This document shows positions 24,915 to 33,339 of a stretch of 64,000 nt of DNA, in pieces; the stretch's first letter is position 1, and every line of letters begins with the position of its first letter. The stretch is from the NCBI GenBank assembly GCA_025359105.1, contig JANYHK010000109.1:32600-96599 (forward strand), written 5' to 3'. Position numbers and translations under genes: made by a program. Source of the DNA: Myxococcales bacterium. GTDB lineage: Bacteria > Myxococcota_A > Polyangia > Polyangiales > Polyangiaceae. Below the pieces are notes generated by a model. That model was not told the origin of the DNA. It did not search any database and worked only from the letters and a program-made list of their open reading frames with translations.

Positions 24915-27094
24915 CGGTACCTCGTGGCGAGCCACGCGTGGACGACGAGGAGGACCAGGGCGATCGCCGTCAGCGCAATGTGGAGCGGCGTCCACGCGCG
25001 GAGCGCAGCCTGGAGCGCGCGCTGCAGAGGAAGGGACCTGCGCTCGACGGCCAGGCGGACGAGCCCGTCGAGCCCATGGAGCTTGCTCTCGCCGCGTCCG
25101 CCGAGCACCCGTTCGATCCGCGCGCGGAGGTGGCGCTGCTCGTCGCCGAGCGAGCGGCCTGACGCGAGGAGCGCCGCCGGTCCGAGCGGTGAGTGCGCGT
25201 AGGGACGGAGGATGCGCGCCCAGACCGTCTTCAGGACCTCGCTCTTGCCGGTGAGCTCGACGAACGTTCGTTCATCCAGCTCACGCTGCCGCTCCGGGAG
25301 ATCCTCCGGGAGCGCCCCCTTTCGCTCGACGCGCGAGAGGCGCGTCGGAAGGACGCGGTAGACGACGGCGCCGAACACGCCGCTCGCCGCTGCGCCCCAG
25401 AATGCGAGCTGGAGCGCGCCCGCGACATTCGGTGGCACGTGCGCTCCCGCGTGCGCGATCACGGCCCCCACCGCGGCGATCCCGAGCGCGTAGTGCGCAA
25501 TCAGCCATCCGCGGAGGCGCGGCCTGATGGCGCGCTTCACCACGGCGTACCCCGCGAGCGCAACGAGGAGCGCCGCCGCGACGCCGCCGCTCCAGACGTA
25601 CGAGGCTCGGGTCGTCGCGCGGTGCAGCGTGAGCGCGATCGCGACAGGCACCGCCCCGACCACCGCCGGCCACGCAGCGCTCGCGCGCGGGAGGAGCGAA
25701 CCGGGGCGAACGCCGAGCGCCGCGCCGACCTCGGGGAGCGCCTCTGCGGGGTTCACGCGCGCGATGGCTCCGGTCGGACACGACGCCACGCACGCAGGGC
25801 CGCCGCTCCGCCCCTTGCAGAGGTCGCACTTGACCGCGACGTCCTTCGTGCGGCCGGGCGCGCGCTCGGCCACGTCGCCGCCCGCGCGGCGAGGAGCCAT
25901 CTGGATGTTGTCCCACGGACACCCCTTGGCGCAGTTGCCGCAGCCGGTGCAGAGGTCCTCGCGGATGAAGACCTCGCCGCGCGGGTCGCGGCCGACGGCG
26001 CCGGTCGGGCAGTCGGGCATGCACGCCGGGTTGTCGCAGTGCTGGCAGCTGCTGGGGACGAGGAGCGGATCGTCGCCGGTGGTCGCCCGCGTGAGGATCT
26101 TGTCGCCGCGACGAACGAGGCGCGACACGCCGTCGTCGTGCGACGCCGCGCAGCTCCAGGCGCAGTGGCCGCAGCGCACGCAGGAGCCTTCGTCGATGAC
26201 GAGGAGCGAGCGGGCGACCTGCAGGCGGTAGAGATCCTTGAAGACGTGACGCGTCGTCAGCATTCCGCCGGCGGCCGCGTGCTGCGCGTCCTCGCGCTCC
26301 TCGGCGACCCGGCGAACCGCGTCGAGGAGGCCCGGGCGCGAACGCGCGAAGGCCAGGAACGCGGCCCGCGGGATCGCCAGCACCCACGCGGCGCCCGACG
26401 CCACCGCGCTCACGGTTCGCGGCGCGCCGGTCGCGAGCTCCTCGTCGCCGAGGGCGTCGCCTCGGACGACGTACGCGCGCACGCGAATCTTGCCGTCGTC
26501 CTCCGTCTGGATCTGGAGCATCCCGTCGGCGACGAAATAGACGTGGGTGGCGGCCTCCCCCTCGCGGAAGAGCAGCTCGCCGCGCGCGAGGTCGACGTGC
26601 TCGATGGCGTCGAGGAGCGTGTCGAGCTCGCGCGCGTCGACGTGGCGCGCGAACGCCAGGGTGCGCAGGACGTCCCGGGTCGCGGTGCGGCGCAGCGCGC
26701 GCTCCTGCCGGAGCACGAGCTCGGCGCTCCCCGCGCCACGCGCGAGGGCGCGGCGGAAGACGGTGAGCGGGATCTCGGCGACCCGGCTCTCCGTGAGCGC
26801 CGACGCCTCCAGGTGGCGCGTGCCGCCCGGCCGGAGCGAGCCCTCCTCGCCGAAGCTCTCGCCCTCCGCGATCTCGCGCAGCACGGTGGTCTCGACCTCA
26901 CCGCGACGCACCGCGCGGACGCCCACCCTTCCCTCAGCGACGATGAAGAACGCGTCGGCCGGCTGCCCGGCGCGGAACACGCGCTCGCCGCGCGCGAACG
27001 AGCGGAGGGCCCCCGCGGCCTCGATCTCTGCGCGCGCGCGCGCGTCGAGCGGCCGGAGCGGAGCGGCGCTCCACACGCTCTCTGGCCAGGTCAC
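24911..27094 (-). CDS. Double cyclic-nucleotide-binding domain / four [4Fe-4S] / di-heme b membrane protein
   Basis: 727 residues from a GTG overlapping the upstream stop. Two CRP-type cNMP domains come first (about 20-130 and 150-265; FGEEGSLRPGGTRHLE and GDALGDEELATGAPRTV are the phosphate-cassette regions). An NrfC/DmsB-like domain (~300-445) has 16 Cys: CVRCGHCAWSC, CQHCDNPACMPDC, CTGCGNCAKGCP, CDLCKGRSGGPACVASCP. Then come membrane helices at ~475-580 and at the C-terminus (~703-722). His534/His548 and His705/His719 are each 14 apart in helices, the spacing of bis-His heme b ligands in four-helix cytochromes b. I infer a membrane electron conduit gated or assembled by cyclic nucleotide. 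It lies between cytochrome c genes, with overlaps at both ends. Confidence 0.85.
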   Translation of the reverse strand: MTWPESVWSAAPLRPLDARARAEIEAAGALRSFARGERVFRAGQPADAFFIVAEGRVGVRAVRRGEVETTVLREIAEGESFGEEGSLRPGGTRHLEASALTESRVAEIPLTVFRRALARGAGSAELVLRQERALRRTATRDVLRTLAFARHVDARELDTLLDAIEHVDLARGELLFREGEAATHVYFVADGMLQIQTEDDGKIRVRAYVVRGDALGDEELATGAPRTVSAVASGAAWVLAIPRAAFLAFARSRPGLLDAVRRVAEEREDAQHAAAGGMLTTRHVFKDLYRLQVARSLLVIDEGSCVRCGHCAWSCAASHDDGVSRLVRRGDKILTRATTGDDPLLVPSSCQHCDNPACMPDCPTGAVGRDPRGEVFIREDLCTGCGNCAKGCPWDNIQMAPRRAGGDVAERAPGRTKDVAVKCDLCKGRSGGPACVASCPTGAIARVNPAEALPEVGAALGVRPGSLLPRASAAWPAVVGAVPVAIALTLHRATTRASYVWSGGVAAALLVALAGYAVVKRAIRPRLRGWLIAHYALGIAAVGAVIAHAGAHVPPNVAGALQLAFWGAAASGVFGAVVYRVLPTRLSRVERKGALPEDLPERQRELDERTFVELTGKSEVLKTVWARILRPYAHSPLGPAALLASGRSLGDEQRHLRARIERVLGGRGESKLHGLDGLVRLAVERRSLPLQRALQAALRAWTPLHIALTAIALVLLVVHAWLATRYR

Positions 27095-30000
27095 GGGATC
27101 CTCGCGTGCGCGGCGCCTACGTCCGTCACCTCCACGCGCCGGAGCATGTCGGTGGTCACCTGCGGGCCGCTCGGGCGGAGGCCCTGCGCCGCCTTGCGCG
27201 TCTCGTACGCGGCGAAGGCGCGGAGCAGGTACGGCGGGAAGCTCCGGAAGCGGAGCCGCGCTTCCACCTCGAACGGCGGCGGGTGGGCACCGGCGTCGAG
27301 ATCGTAGGTGTACGTCAGCACCGCGCCGGGCGGCGCCGAGCGGGTGTCGATGATCGCGTCGGGGGCCTTGGCGATGCCGCGCTCGGCGTCGAGGGCACCC
27401 ACCGGGAAGTACGTCTCGAAGAGCTCGTTTCCGCCGCTGAGGTTGGAGCGGCACTCGCCCGTGTCCAGATCGTACGCGCCGTCGTCGAACCGATCGGCGC
27501 GCGTCCGCCCCTGCCCCGGCGCGGGCTGGCACTTCCCTGCCCCGTCGACGAAGCCGATGCAGCGCACGCACCGGAGAAAGCCGTTCTGCAGGTTCACGAG
27601 CCCACGCCCGCGGAACGTCGTGCCGCCGCGCGCAGGGTTCGGGCTCCAGGCCGGCACGTCGGGCCCATCGACGATGTCCGCGCCGAAGAGGCCGAGCGGC
27701 CGGCCGCGCGCGTCCAGGCTGTCGTCGGAGGTGGTCACACGTAAGAAGAGCTTGTCACGGAGATCGGCGTCCGGCGCCGTGAGGCGACCGACCTCGTAGA
27801 CGACGTTGCCCCGCGCGTCCTTCACCGTGAGCTCGACCCACACCTCGCGCTCCTGGCTGAAGCCGCCCGGCACGCGGTGACCGGCGCCGGTGTTCTGGAT
27901 GACGACGGGGATCTCGAGGCGCGCGCCGCTGCGGCGTGGTGCGGCCAGCTCGAAGCGGAAGGTGTGCGAGAGAAGGATGTCACGGCGCGCGCGCAGGCCG
28001 AGCGGCAGACCGGCAGCGTCGAGCGTCGTCTCGTCGGCGAACAGGTCCTTGAACTCGGTCGCGAGGGGAAGTTCGACGCTCGTGAAGTAGTGCGACGCCG
28101 TCCGTGCGTCGGCGTCCGACGAGGCCGACACGCGCCCCCGCGCTTGCTCGCCAGCGGCGCGCGCTGCGAAGTGCGTCCCCGTCGGGCACCCGACGCCTGC
28201 GTTCACGCCCTTGCCGGGTCCCTGCACGCAAACGCCGGGGTAGAGGCTCATGTGGCACCCCTGGCAAGTCGGCGCGGTGCGGCCGGCGCGTTTCTCCGAC
28301 TCCGACCATTCGCGCCACTCGGTGTACCCATTGCGTAGTCGCTTGAAGTGGTCGCCGCGCTCGCGCGCGCCGAGTGCGTCGGCGCCAAAGAGGCGCACGT
28401 CGTGGCAGGCGCCGCAGAACTCGCTCGACGACAGGTACGCGCGGGACTCGGCGCTCGCGCGACGGTGCACGATCGGCTCGCCCTTGCCGAGCGACGCTCC
28501 AAAGAAGGAGCGGGCGTCGAGCTGGTACCCGCTGTTGGCGATGCCCGTGCGGCCCTGGAAATCCTCGGGGCGCGCGCGGAAGGTCTGTCCGGTCACGAAC
28601 GAGGTCCAGGTCGGGTTGCCCTCGTAGCGTGCTCCGGCGGCGCCGTGCGCGGCGACGGGGCCTACGGTCGTGTGGCAGCCGGCGCAGCTGATACCCTCGA
28701 GCGCCTGCGCGGAGACGAGATCGCGGATGGGCGCGCGCGCGCGCCGGTCGGAGACGGCGCTCCACGCGGGCATTGACGCGCGCGCCCCGTCGGCGGCGCC
28801 CGAGCGGCCGAGGTTCTCGCCGGGCGCGTGGCAGTTCACGCACCAGTGCTCGCCGCCGGTGCCGGTGAGCGTGAGGCCGGTGCGCTCGTCGCGGCACACG
28901 TCGCCGCCGATCTTGCGGAGGACGCCGGCGCCGTTCGGGCAGCGTTCGTCCCTGCCAATCTGTTCCTCGACGACGCTCTCGAGCGCGCCGAAGAGCGGAC
29001 TCCGCACCGCGTGGGCCATGACAGAGCGCTGCCACTCGGCGACCTGACGCGCATGGCACGCCGTGCAGTCTTGCGATGTCGCCGACGTGAGCGGCGGGCT
29101 CGGGCGCACCGGGGCTGCAGAAGACGCGCTCGCCGTCGACCTCGCGGGTGCGGTGGCCGTCACGAGGAGGGCCGCGGCGAGGACGAGGCCCAGCGCGACC
29201 GGGATTGCCGCGAGCCAGCGCGGGCGGGAGGCCCTCCGAACGGCGGGGGATCGTGTGGCGCGGGCGGCGCGCGATGGCGATGGAGTCGCGCGGGCGGCGG
29301 GCGATGGCGATGGAGTCGCGCGGACTGCTGCGGCCGGCCGGCGTGCGGGGGCGGGCGTCGCCCTCGCCACGGCGTCACGCGTTGCGTCGTCGCGCTGCGG
29401 CCCTTCGCCCAGGAGCTCGGCGCACTGCGACGCGATGGCGTCCGCCGAGCGCGGGCGCTCACGCGCTTCCGGGGCGAGCATGCGAAGGACGAAGCTCTGG
29501 ACGCCCGGACGCAGCGCGCGGGCGATCTCCTCCTCGAACGGCGCCGCGGCTTCCCCTTGCTGACGCATCGCGTGCCGCAGCCCGGCCCCGCCGAAGGGCA
29601 TCGCACCGGAGACGAGGCGGTAGGCGACGAGGCCCAGCACGTAGCGGTTTGCGGCGGCGTCCCACGGCGCCCCCTCCGTCTGTTCGGGCGGCGTCCAGCG
29701 AGGCGATGGCGCGCTCGTGCCGCGCGCGTCCTTCGGCGCCCCGACGAGCGCGCGCACCAGCGGCTCGGCGAGGAAGAACGCGCCCTCGTCGGCGAGGGCG
29801 ACCTCGGCAGGCCGGAGCGCGCCGGGAAAGAGCCCCGCCCGTTCGGCCGCCGCGAGCGCACGGGCGAGCGCACGCACCACGCCGAGCGCCTGGGCCCAGG
29901 GCAGCCGCTCCCCTTTGCCTAGCCCGTCGAGCGTGCGACCGCTCGGACGCCGCAGAACCCATGCCCCTCCTTCGTCGACGCCGCCTTCCACGAAGCCGCC

Positions 30001-30180
30001 GAGCCCCGCCGCCCCGAGCGCCAGGAGGCGCGCCGCAACGGGGGCGTCCGCCGCAGGGAGTCCCCACACTTCTCCCGCTTGCCCCTCTTGCCCTGCCGAG
30101 GCGAGACGACGCGCGGCGCGACCGATCTCCTCGAGCGCGGCGGTCGTCTCGGGCCTCGGGGTCGGGGCGAGATCGGTCAT
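27091..30180 (-). CDS. Pseudokinase-transmembrane-pentaheme cytochrome c fusion
   Basis: 1029 residues. Residues ~40-255 follow the Ser/Thr kinase fold: PRWTPPEQ replaces the APE motif, and RYVLGLVAYRLVSGAMPFGG is the helix-F region. The catalytic positions are lost: HRDLKPxN reads FPGALRPAEV (~118-127), DFG reads LAEP, and no Gly-loop/Lys pair is evident. A Ser/Pro/Ala/Arg linker (~270-320) precedes one membrane helix (322-343). The exterior part has five CXXCH sites (372, 447, 499, 589, 639), with CTACHARQVAEWQRSVMAHA resembling c554-type cytochromes. A later beta domain contains NTGAGHRVPGG, common in multiheme cytochromes. A pair CVRC at 871 has no His and is not a heme site. It starts 6 bases after an active kinase gene. 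Confidence 0.88.
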   Translation of the reverse strand: MTDLAPTPRPETTAALEEIGRAARRLASAGQEGQAGEVWGLPAADAPVAARLLALGAAGLGGFVEGGVDEGGAWVLRRPSGRTLDGLGKGERLPWAQALGVVRALARALAAAERAGLFPGALRPAEVALADEGAFFLAEPLVRALVGAPKDARGTSAPSPRWTPPEQTEGAPWDAAANRYVLGLVAYRLVSGAMPFGGAGLRHAMRQQGEAAAPFEEEIARALRPGVQSFVLRMLAPEARERPRSADAIASQCAELLGEGPQRDDATRDAVARATPAPARRPAAAVRATPSPSPAARATPSPSRAARATRSPAVRRASRPRWLAAIPVALGLVLAAALLVTATAPARSTASASSAAPVRPSPPLTSATSQDCTACHARQVAEWQRSVMAHAVRSPLFGALESVVEEQIGRDERCPNGAGVLRKIGGDVCRDERTGLTLTGTGGEHWCVNCHAPGENLGRSGAADGARASMPAWSAVSDRRARAPIRDLVSAQALEGISCAGCHTTVGPVAAHGAAGARYEGNPTWTSFVTGQTFRARPEDFQGRTGIANSGYQLDARSFFGASLGKGEPIVHRRASAESRAYLSSSEFCGACHDVRLFGADALGARERGDHFKRLRNGYTEWREWSESEKRAGRTAPTCQGCHMSLYPGVCVQGPGKGVNAGVGCPTGTHFAARAAGEQARGRVSASSDADARTASHYFTSVELPLATEFKDLFADETTLDAAGLPLGLRARRDILLSHTFRFELAAPRRSGARLEIPVVIQNTGAGHRVPGGFSQEREVWVELTVKDARGNVVYEVGRLTAPDADLRDKLFLRVTTSDDSLDARGRPLGLFGADIVDGPDVPAWSPNPARGGTTFRGRGLVNLQNGFLRCVRCIGFVDGAGKCQPAPGQGRTRADRFDDGAYDLDTGECRSNLSGGNELFETYFPVGALDAERGIAKAPDAIIDTRSAPPGAVLTYTYDLDAGAHPPPFEVEARLRFRSFPPYLLRAFAAYETRKAAQGLRPSGPQVTTDMLRRVEVTDVGAAHARIP

Positions 30181-30186
30181 CGAGGC

Positions 30187-31359
30187 CTATTGCGGGCGCT
30201 TGGGGTCGGCCGCGCGCGCCGCGGTCGTCGTCGCCGTGGCCGCGGGCTCGACCGTCGTGCCGGAGCGCGCGCGCACGACGTACGTGGCGAGCCCCGCGAC
30301 GAGCGACAGCGCCACGATGACCAGGATAGCGAGCGCCGTGGGGATTTCCTTGGGCGCCGTCGCCTTCTCGACGAGCGCGATGGTGTCGAGCTTTGGCGCG
30401 GGCCGGTCCGCGGACGTGCGGTTCGACGGCGACTCGGTCGAGGTCCGCGAAGGCTCGCGGGGGGCGGCGGCGAGATCGTTCTTCTGCGCGCCCGGCGCCG
30501 ACGCACGGCCCATGCGATGCGTCCGCGGGGTGCGCCCTTCGGCCGGCCGGAACGGCGCGAGCTGCGCGGCCACGTCGGTCGCCGTCTTGGGCCGCGCGTC
30601 TGGGGACTTCTCGAGGAGCGCGAAGAGGAGCTCCTCCACGCCGCGCGGCAACGTCGCCAGGACCTCGTCGCCCAGGTCGGGCGGATCCTGCGTGCACTGC
30701 ATATTGAGCAACTCACGCGGCGACGCCGAGCGGAACGGCGGCCGGCCCGCGATCATCTCGTAGAGGATCAGCCCAAGCGAATACAGATCGCTCCGGGCGT
30801 CGATCGTCCGGGCGTCGATCTGCTCGGGGCTCATGTACTGCAAGGTCCCGATGCTCTGTGTATTCGTCGCGTGGACGGCCTCGAGAACCTTCGCGATGCC
30901 GAAGTCCATGACCTTGAGCTCGCCGGTCCCCTCGCCCATCAGCATCACGTTCTCGGGCTTCAGGTCGCGATGCACGATGGGCGGAACTTGCGAGTGCGCG
31001 ACCTCGAGCGCGCGGGCGATCTGGACGGCGACCTCGACGGCCTCGGGCCACGGAAGGCGCGTCCGCGTCGTGAGCTCGTCGCGCAGCGTTCGCCCGTTCA
31101 GGAACTCGAGAACGAGGACGAGCTGCCCCCCCTCCTCCATCGACGCCAGGCTGCGCACGATGTTCGGGTGCTCGAGGTGCGCGAGGATCTGCATCTCGTT
31201 CAGGAAGAGCCGGCGCCCCTCCTCGGTCCGCGTGAGCTCGGGGCGCAGCACTTTGAGGGCGACCTTGCGCTTCGACAGGCGCTCCTCGGCCTCGTAGACC
31301 TTGCCCATGCCACCTTCGCCGACCAGGCGCTTGATGAGGTACTCGCCGATTCGCTCCAT
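30187..31359 (-). CDS. Transmembrane Ser/Thr protein kinase (Hanks type)
   Basis: 390 residues from ATG 31359 (a GTG at 31380 would add seven). Kinase domain ~1-265 with all catalytic motifs: Gly-loop GEGGMGKVYEA, Lys in VALKVLRPEL, IVHRDLKPENVML, VMDFGIAKVL, YMSPEQIDARTIDARSDLYS. A Ser/Thr/Pro-rich linker leads to one membrane helix (~ALAILVIVALSLVAGLATYVV) and a short ~30-residue exterior tail with no sensor domain. It is expected to phosphorylate cytoplasmic Ser/Thr targets. The pseudokinase-cytochrome gene starts only 6 bases after its stop, so the active kinase and the pseudokinase are made together and may pair. It is the third kinase in a row on this strand. Confidence 0.93.
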   Translation of the reverse strand: MERIGEYLIKRLVGEGGMGKVYEAEERLSKRKVALKVLRPELTRTEEGRRLFLNEMQILAHLEHPNIVRSLASMEEGGQLVLVLEFLNGRTLRDELTTRTRLPWPEAVEVAVQIARALEVAHSQVPPIVHRDLKPENVMLMGEGTGELKVMDFGIAKVLEAVHATNTQSIGTLQYMSPEQIDARTIDARSDLYSLGLILYEMIAGRPPFRSASPRELLNMQCTQDPPDLGDEVLATLPRGVEELLFALLEKSPDARPKTATDVAAQLAPFRPAEGRTPRTHRMGRASAPGAQKNDLAAAPREPSRTSTESPSNRTSADRPAPKLDTIALVEKATAPKEIPTALAILVIVALSLVAGLATYVVRARSGTTVEPAATATTTAARAADPKRPQ

Positions 31360-31496
31360 GGGGGTCTTCCTTTTACGCACGAGGTGGCGCGTCGATCTAT
31401 CGTCCGCTCACGCGCGCAAGTAGTGAACCATAAACTGTATTTCGGTTGGTCGAAGGAACGTCTGCGGGGCGACCGCGCCGAGCCGCCGCGTGGAGG

Positions 31497-33302
31497 CTAC
31501 GAGGAGAAGAGGAGCACGTACTCGAACAGGCCCGAGCCCCAGACGTTGTGCGGCTTGGGGATCTTCCACCCCGACATGGCCATCTTCAGGCACGCGCACA
31601 TGTGGTCGGCCTCGTCGTCCTTGCGCTTGTCGAACGTGCAGTCGGAGGGGCCCAGGGTGTTCATCACGGTGACCGTCGCCGTCGCGTGGAACGTCGGATC
31701 CTTCGCGAGCGATTCGCGGTAGCAGGAGAGGAGCTCGCCGCGGTGCGACTCGGCGATGCGTTTGAGCTCCGCCACGTCGAAGTCGCCGGGCATCTGGATG
31801 CCGATCGAGACGCGTGGATCACCGGCCGGCTTGGGGGGCGGCGTCGCTCCGGCGTCGGCACCGGGCGGGTGCGTGGGGGTCGGGGTCGGCGTCGGCGTCG
31901 GACGCCCAGGGATCGGGTGGCCGGGGGATGGCGACGACGGAGGGACGGCGGGCGCGGTGGCCACCGGCGTCGTCGGGACCGGTGCGGCGGCCGCTGCGGC
32001 CTCTCCCTCCTTCGCCTCTCTCCGCAGATAAAGCACGAGCACGACGCTGAACGAGAGCACCGCAGCGAGCGCGGCGAGGCCTACGACGAGCGCGACGATC
32101 GACATCGGGTGCGGTCCCGATGGGCGTGCCGGAAGGGTCATCTGCTGAAGCGGCGCGTTCGTCGTGAGGGTGCCCGGCATCGGGGCCGTGGGCGGCCCGC
32201 CGACGAGGATCATCCCGCCGCCACCGCCGCCACCGCCGCCACCGCCGCCAGCTTGGTGTGAGATCTGCGGCGGCGCCGACGCGAGCGGAGGGCCGTAGGA
32301 AGGCTGCGCTCCAGGTGGCGCGAGCGGCGATGGCGGTGCCGGCTGCATCTGCGGTGTCCCGCCGGCGTGCGGGGCGAAGGTGAACGCCAGCGGCGCAGGC
32401 CCCCCCTGACGGGCGCCCGCCACCGCCCCGAACGCTGCCCGGAGGGCCTCCAGCATCCGCGCAGCGTCGGCGAAGCGCTCGCCGGGAACGGGCCGCGTCG
32501 CGCGCATCACCACTCCGTCGACCTCGCGCGGAACGTCGGGGCGACGCGCGGAGATGCTTGGTCGTCGCGTGCCATCCATCGCCGCGCCCGCGATCTGCGC
32601 CATGCCGTCGCCCGCGAGCGGCGGCGCGAGCAGCGCGGTCTCGACGAGGAGCAGGCCTGCGGCGAACACGTCCGTTGCCGGGCCGGTCGGTCCGAAGCGC
32701 GCGTCCCACTGCTCGGGCGCCGCGTAGAGCGGCGTGAACCCCGCAGGCCCCGCCGAGGCCACACCCCCGGCTGCCCGGGCCGTGCCGAAATCCAGGATCT
32801 TTGCGCTGATCGCCCCCGCCGGATCGCGCGTGAGCATCACGTTCGACGGCTTCAAGTCGCGGTGCACGACGCCGCGCGCGTGCGCGGTCGCCAGTCCGTC
32901 CAGTACCCCCTCGAAAATGGCGAAGATCTCGAACGTCGAGAACGGCGGCGCCTCGCCGCGCTGGCGCCGACGCACCTCCTCGGCGAGCGACACGCCGGCG
33001 ATGAGCTCGAGGACGACGTACGGCACCTCGCCGACCCGGGTAACCGTGGTGCCGACGTCGTAAAGTCGCACGATCGACGGATGGGCGAGATCGAACAAAA
33101 CGCGCGCCTCGCGCAAGAACGCGTCGGTGCTCCGCGCGTGGTCCGCGGGCGCCCCGTTCGGCTTCATCAGCTTGATCGCGACCGGCTGGCCGATCACCTG
33201 GTGGAACCCGGCGTACACGACGCCGAAGCCCCCCTCGCCGATGAGCCGATCCACCCGGTACTTTCCGGCGATCGCCGTCCCCACGACGCCAAAGGGATCC
33301 AC
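31497..33302 (-). CDS. Transmembrane Ser/Thr kinase with AgmX-like C-terminal domain
   Basis: 601 residues. Active kinase domain ~12-290: [54 protein letters not shown]. The juxtamembrane part is Pro/Ala-rich and includes twelve consecutive Gly (encoded by a GCC/ACC run at 32213-32250). Membrane helix ~410-435, then a Pro/Thr linker and a C-terminal exterior domain (~510-601) containing LLSCYRESLAKDPTFHATATVTV, two more Cys in CACLKM, and GWKIPKP. That pattern resembles the AgmX/PglI (TonB-C-like) domain of myxobacterial gliding and envelope proteins; this is my inference. It is paralogous to the 33340 kinase, 37 bases upstream. Confidence 0.88.
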   Translation of the reverse strand: MDPFGVVGTAIAGKYRVDRLIGEGGFGVVYAGFHQVIGQPVAIKLMKPNGAPADHARSTDAFLREARVLFDLAHPSIVRLYDVGTTVTRVGEVPYVVLELIAGVSLAEEVRRRQRGEAPPFSTFEIFAIFEGVLDGLATAHARGVVHRDLKPSNVMLTRDPAGAISAKILDFGTARAAGGVASAGPAGFTPLYAAPEQWDARFGPTGPATDVFAAGLLLVETALLAPPLAGDGMAQIAGAAMDGTRRPSISARRPDVPREVDGVVMRATRPVPGERFADAARMLEALRAAFGAVAGARQGGPAPLAFTFAPHAGGTPQMQPAPPSPLAPPGAQPSYGPPLASAPPQISHQAGGGGGGGGGGGGMILVGGPPTAPMPGTLTTNAPLQQMTLPARPSGPHPMSIVALVVGLAALAAVLSFSVVLVLYLRREAKEGEAAAAAAPVPTTPVATAPAVPPSSPSPGHPIPGRPTPTPTPTPTHPPGADAGATPPPKPAGDPRVSIGIQMPGDFDVAELKRIAESHRGELLSCYRESLAKDPTFHATATVTVMNTLGPSDCTFDKRKDDEADHMCACLKMAMSGWKIPKPHNVWGSGLFEYVLLFSS

Positions 33303-33339
33303 TCCCGCTAGCCTACAACGACTGCGGCGCCCCTGCTCG

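Noticed and set aside
27560..27580. A sixth heme c site at CVRC in the pseudokinase-cytochrome protein
   Set aside because: The residue after the second Cys is Ile, not His, so it cannot be a standard CXXCH site.
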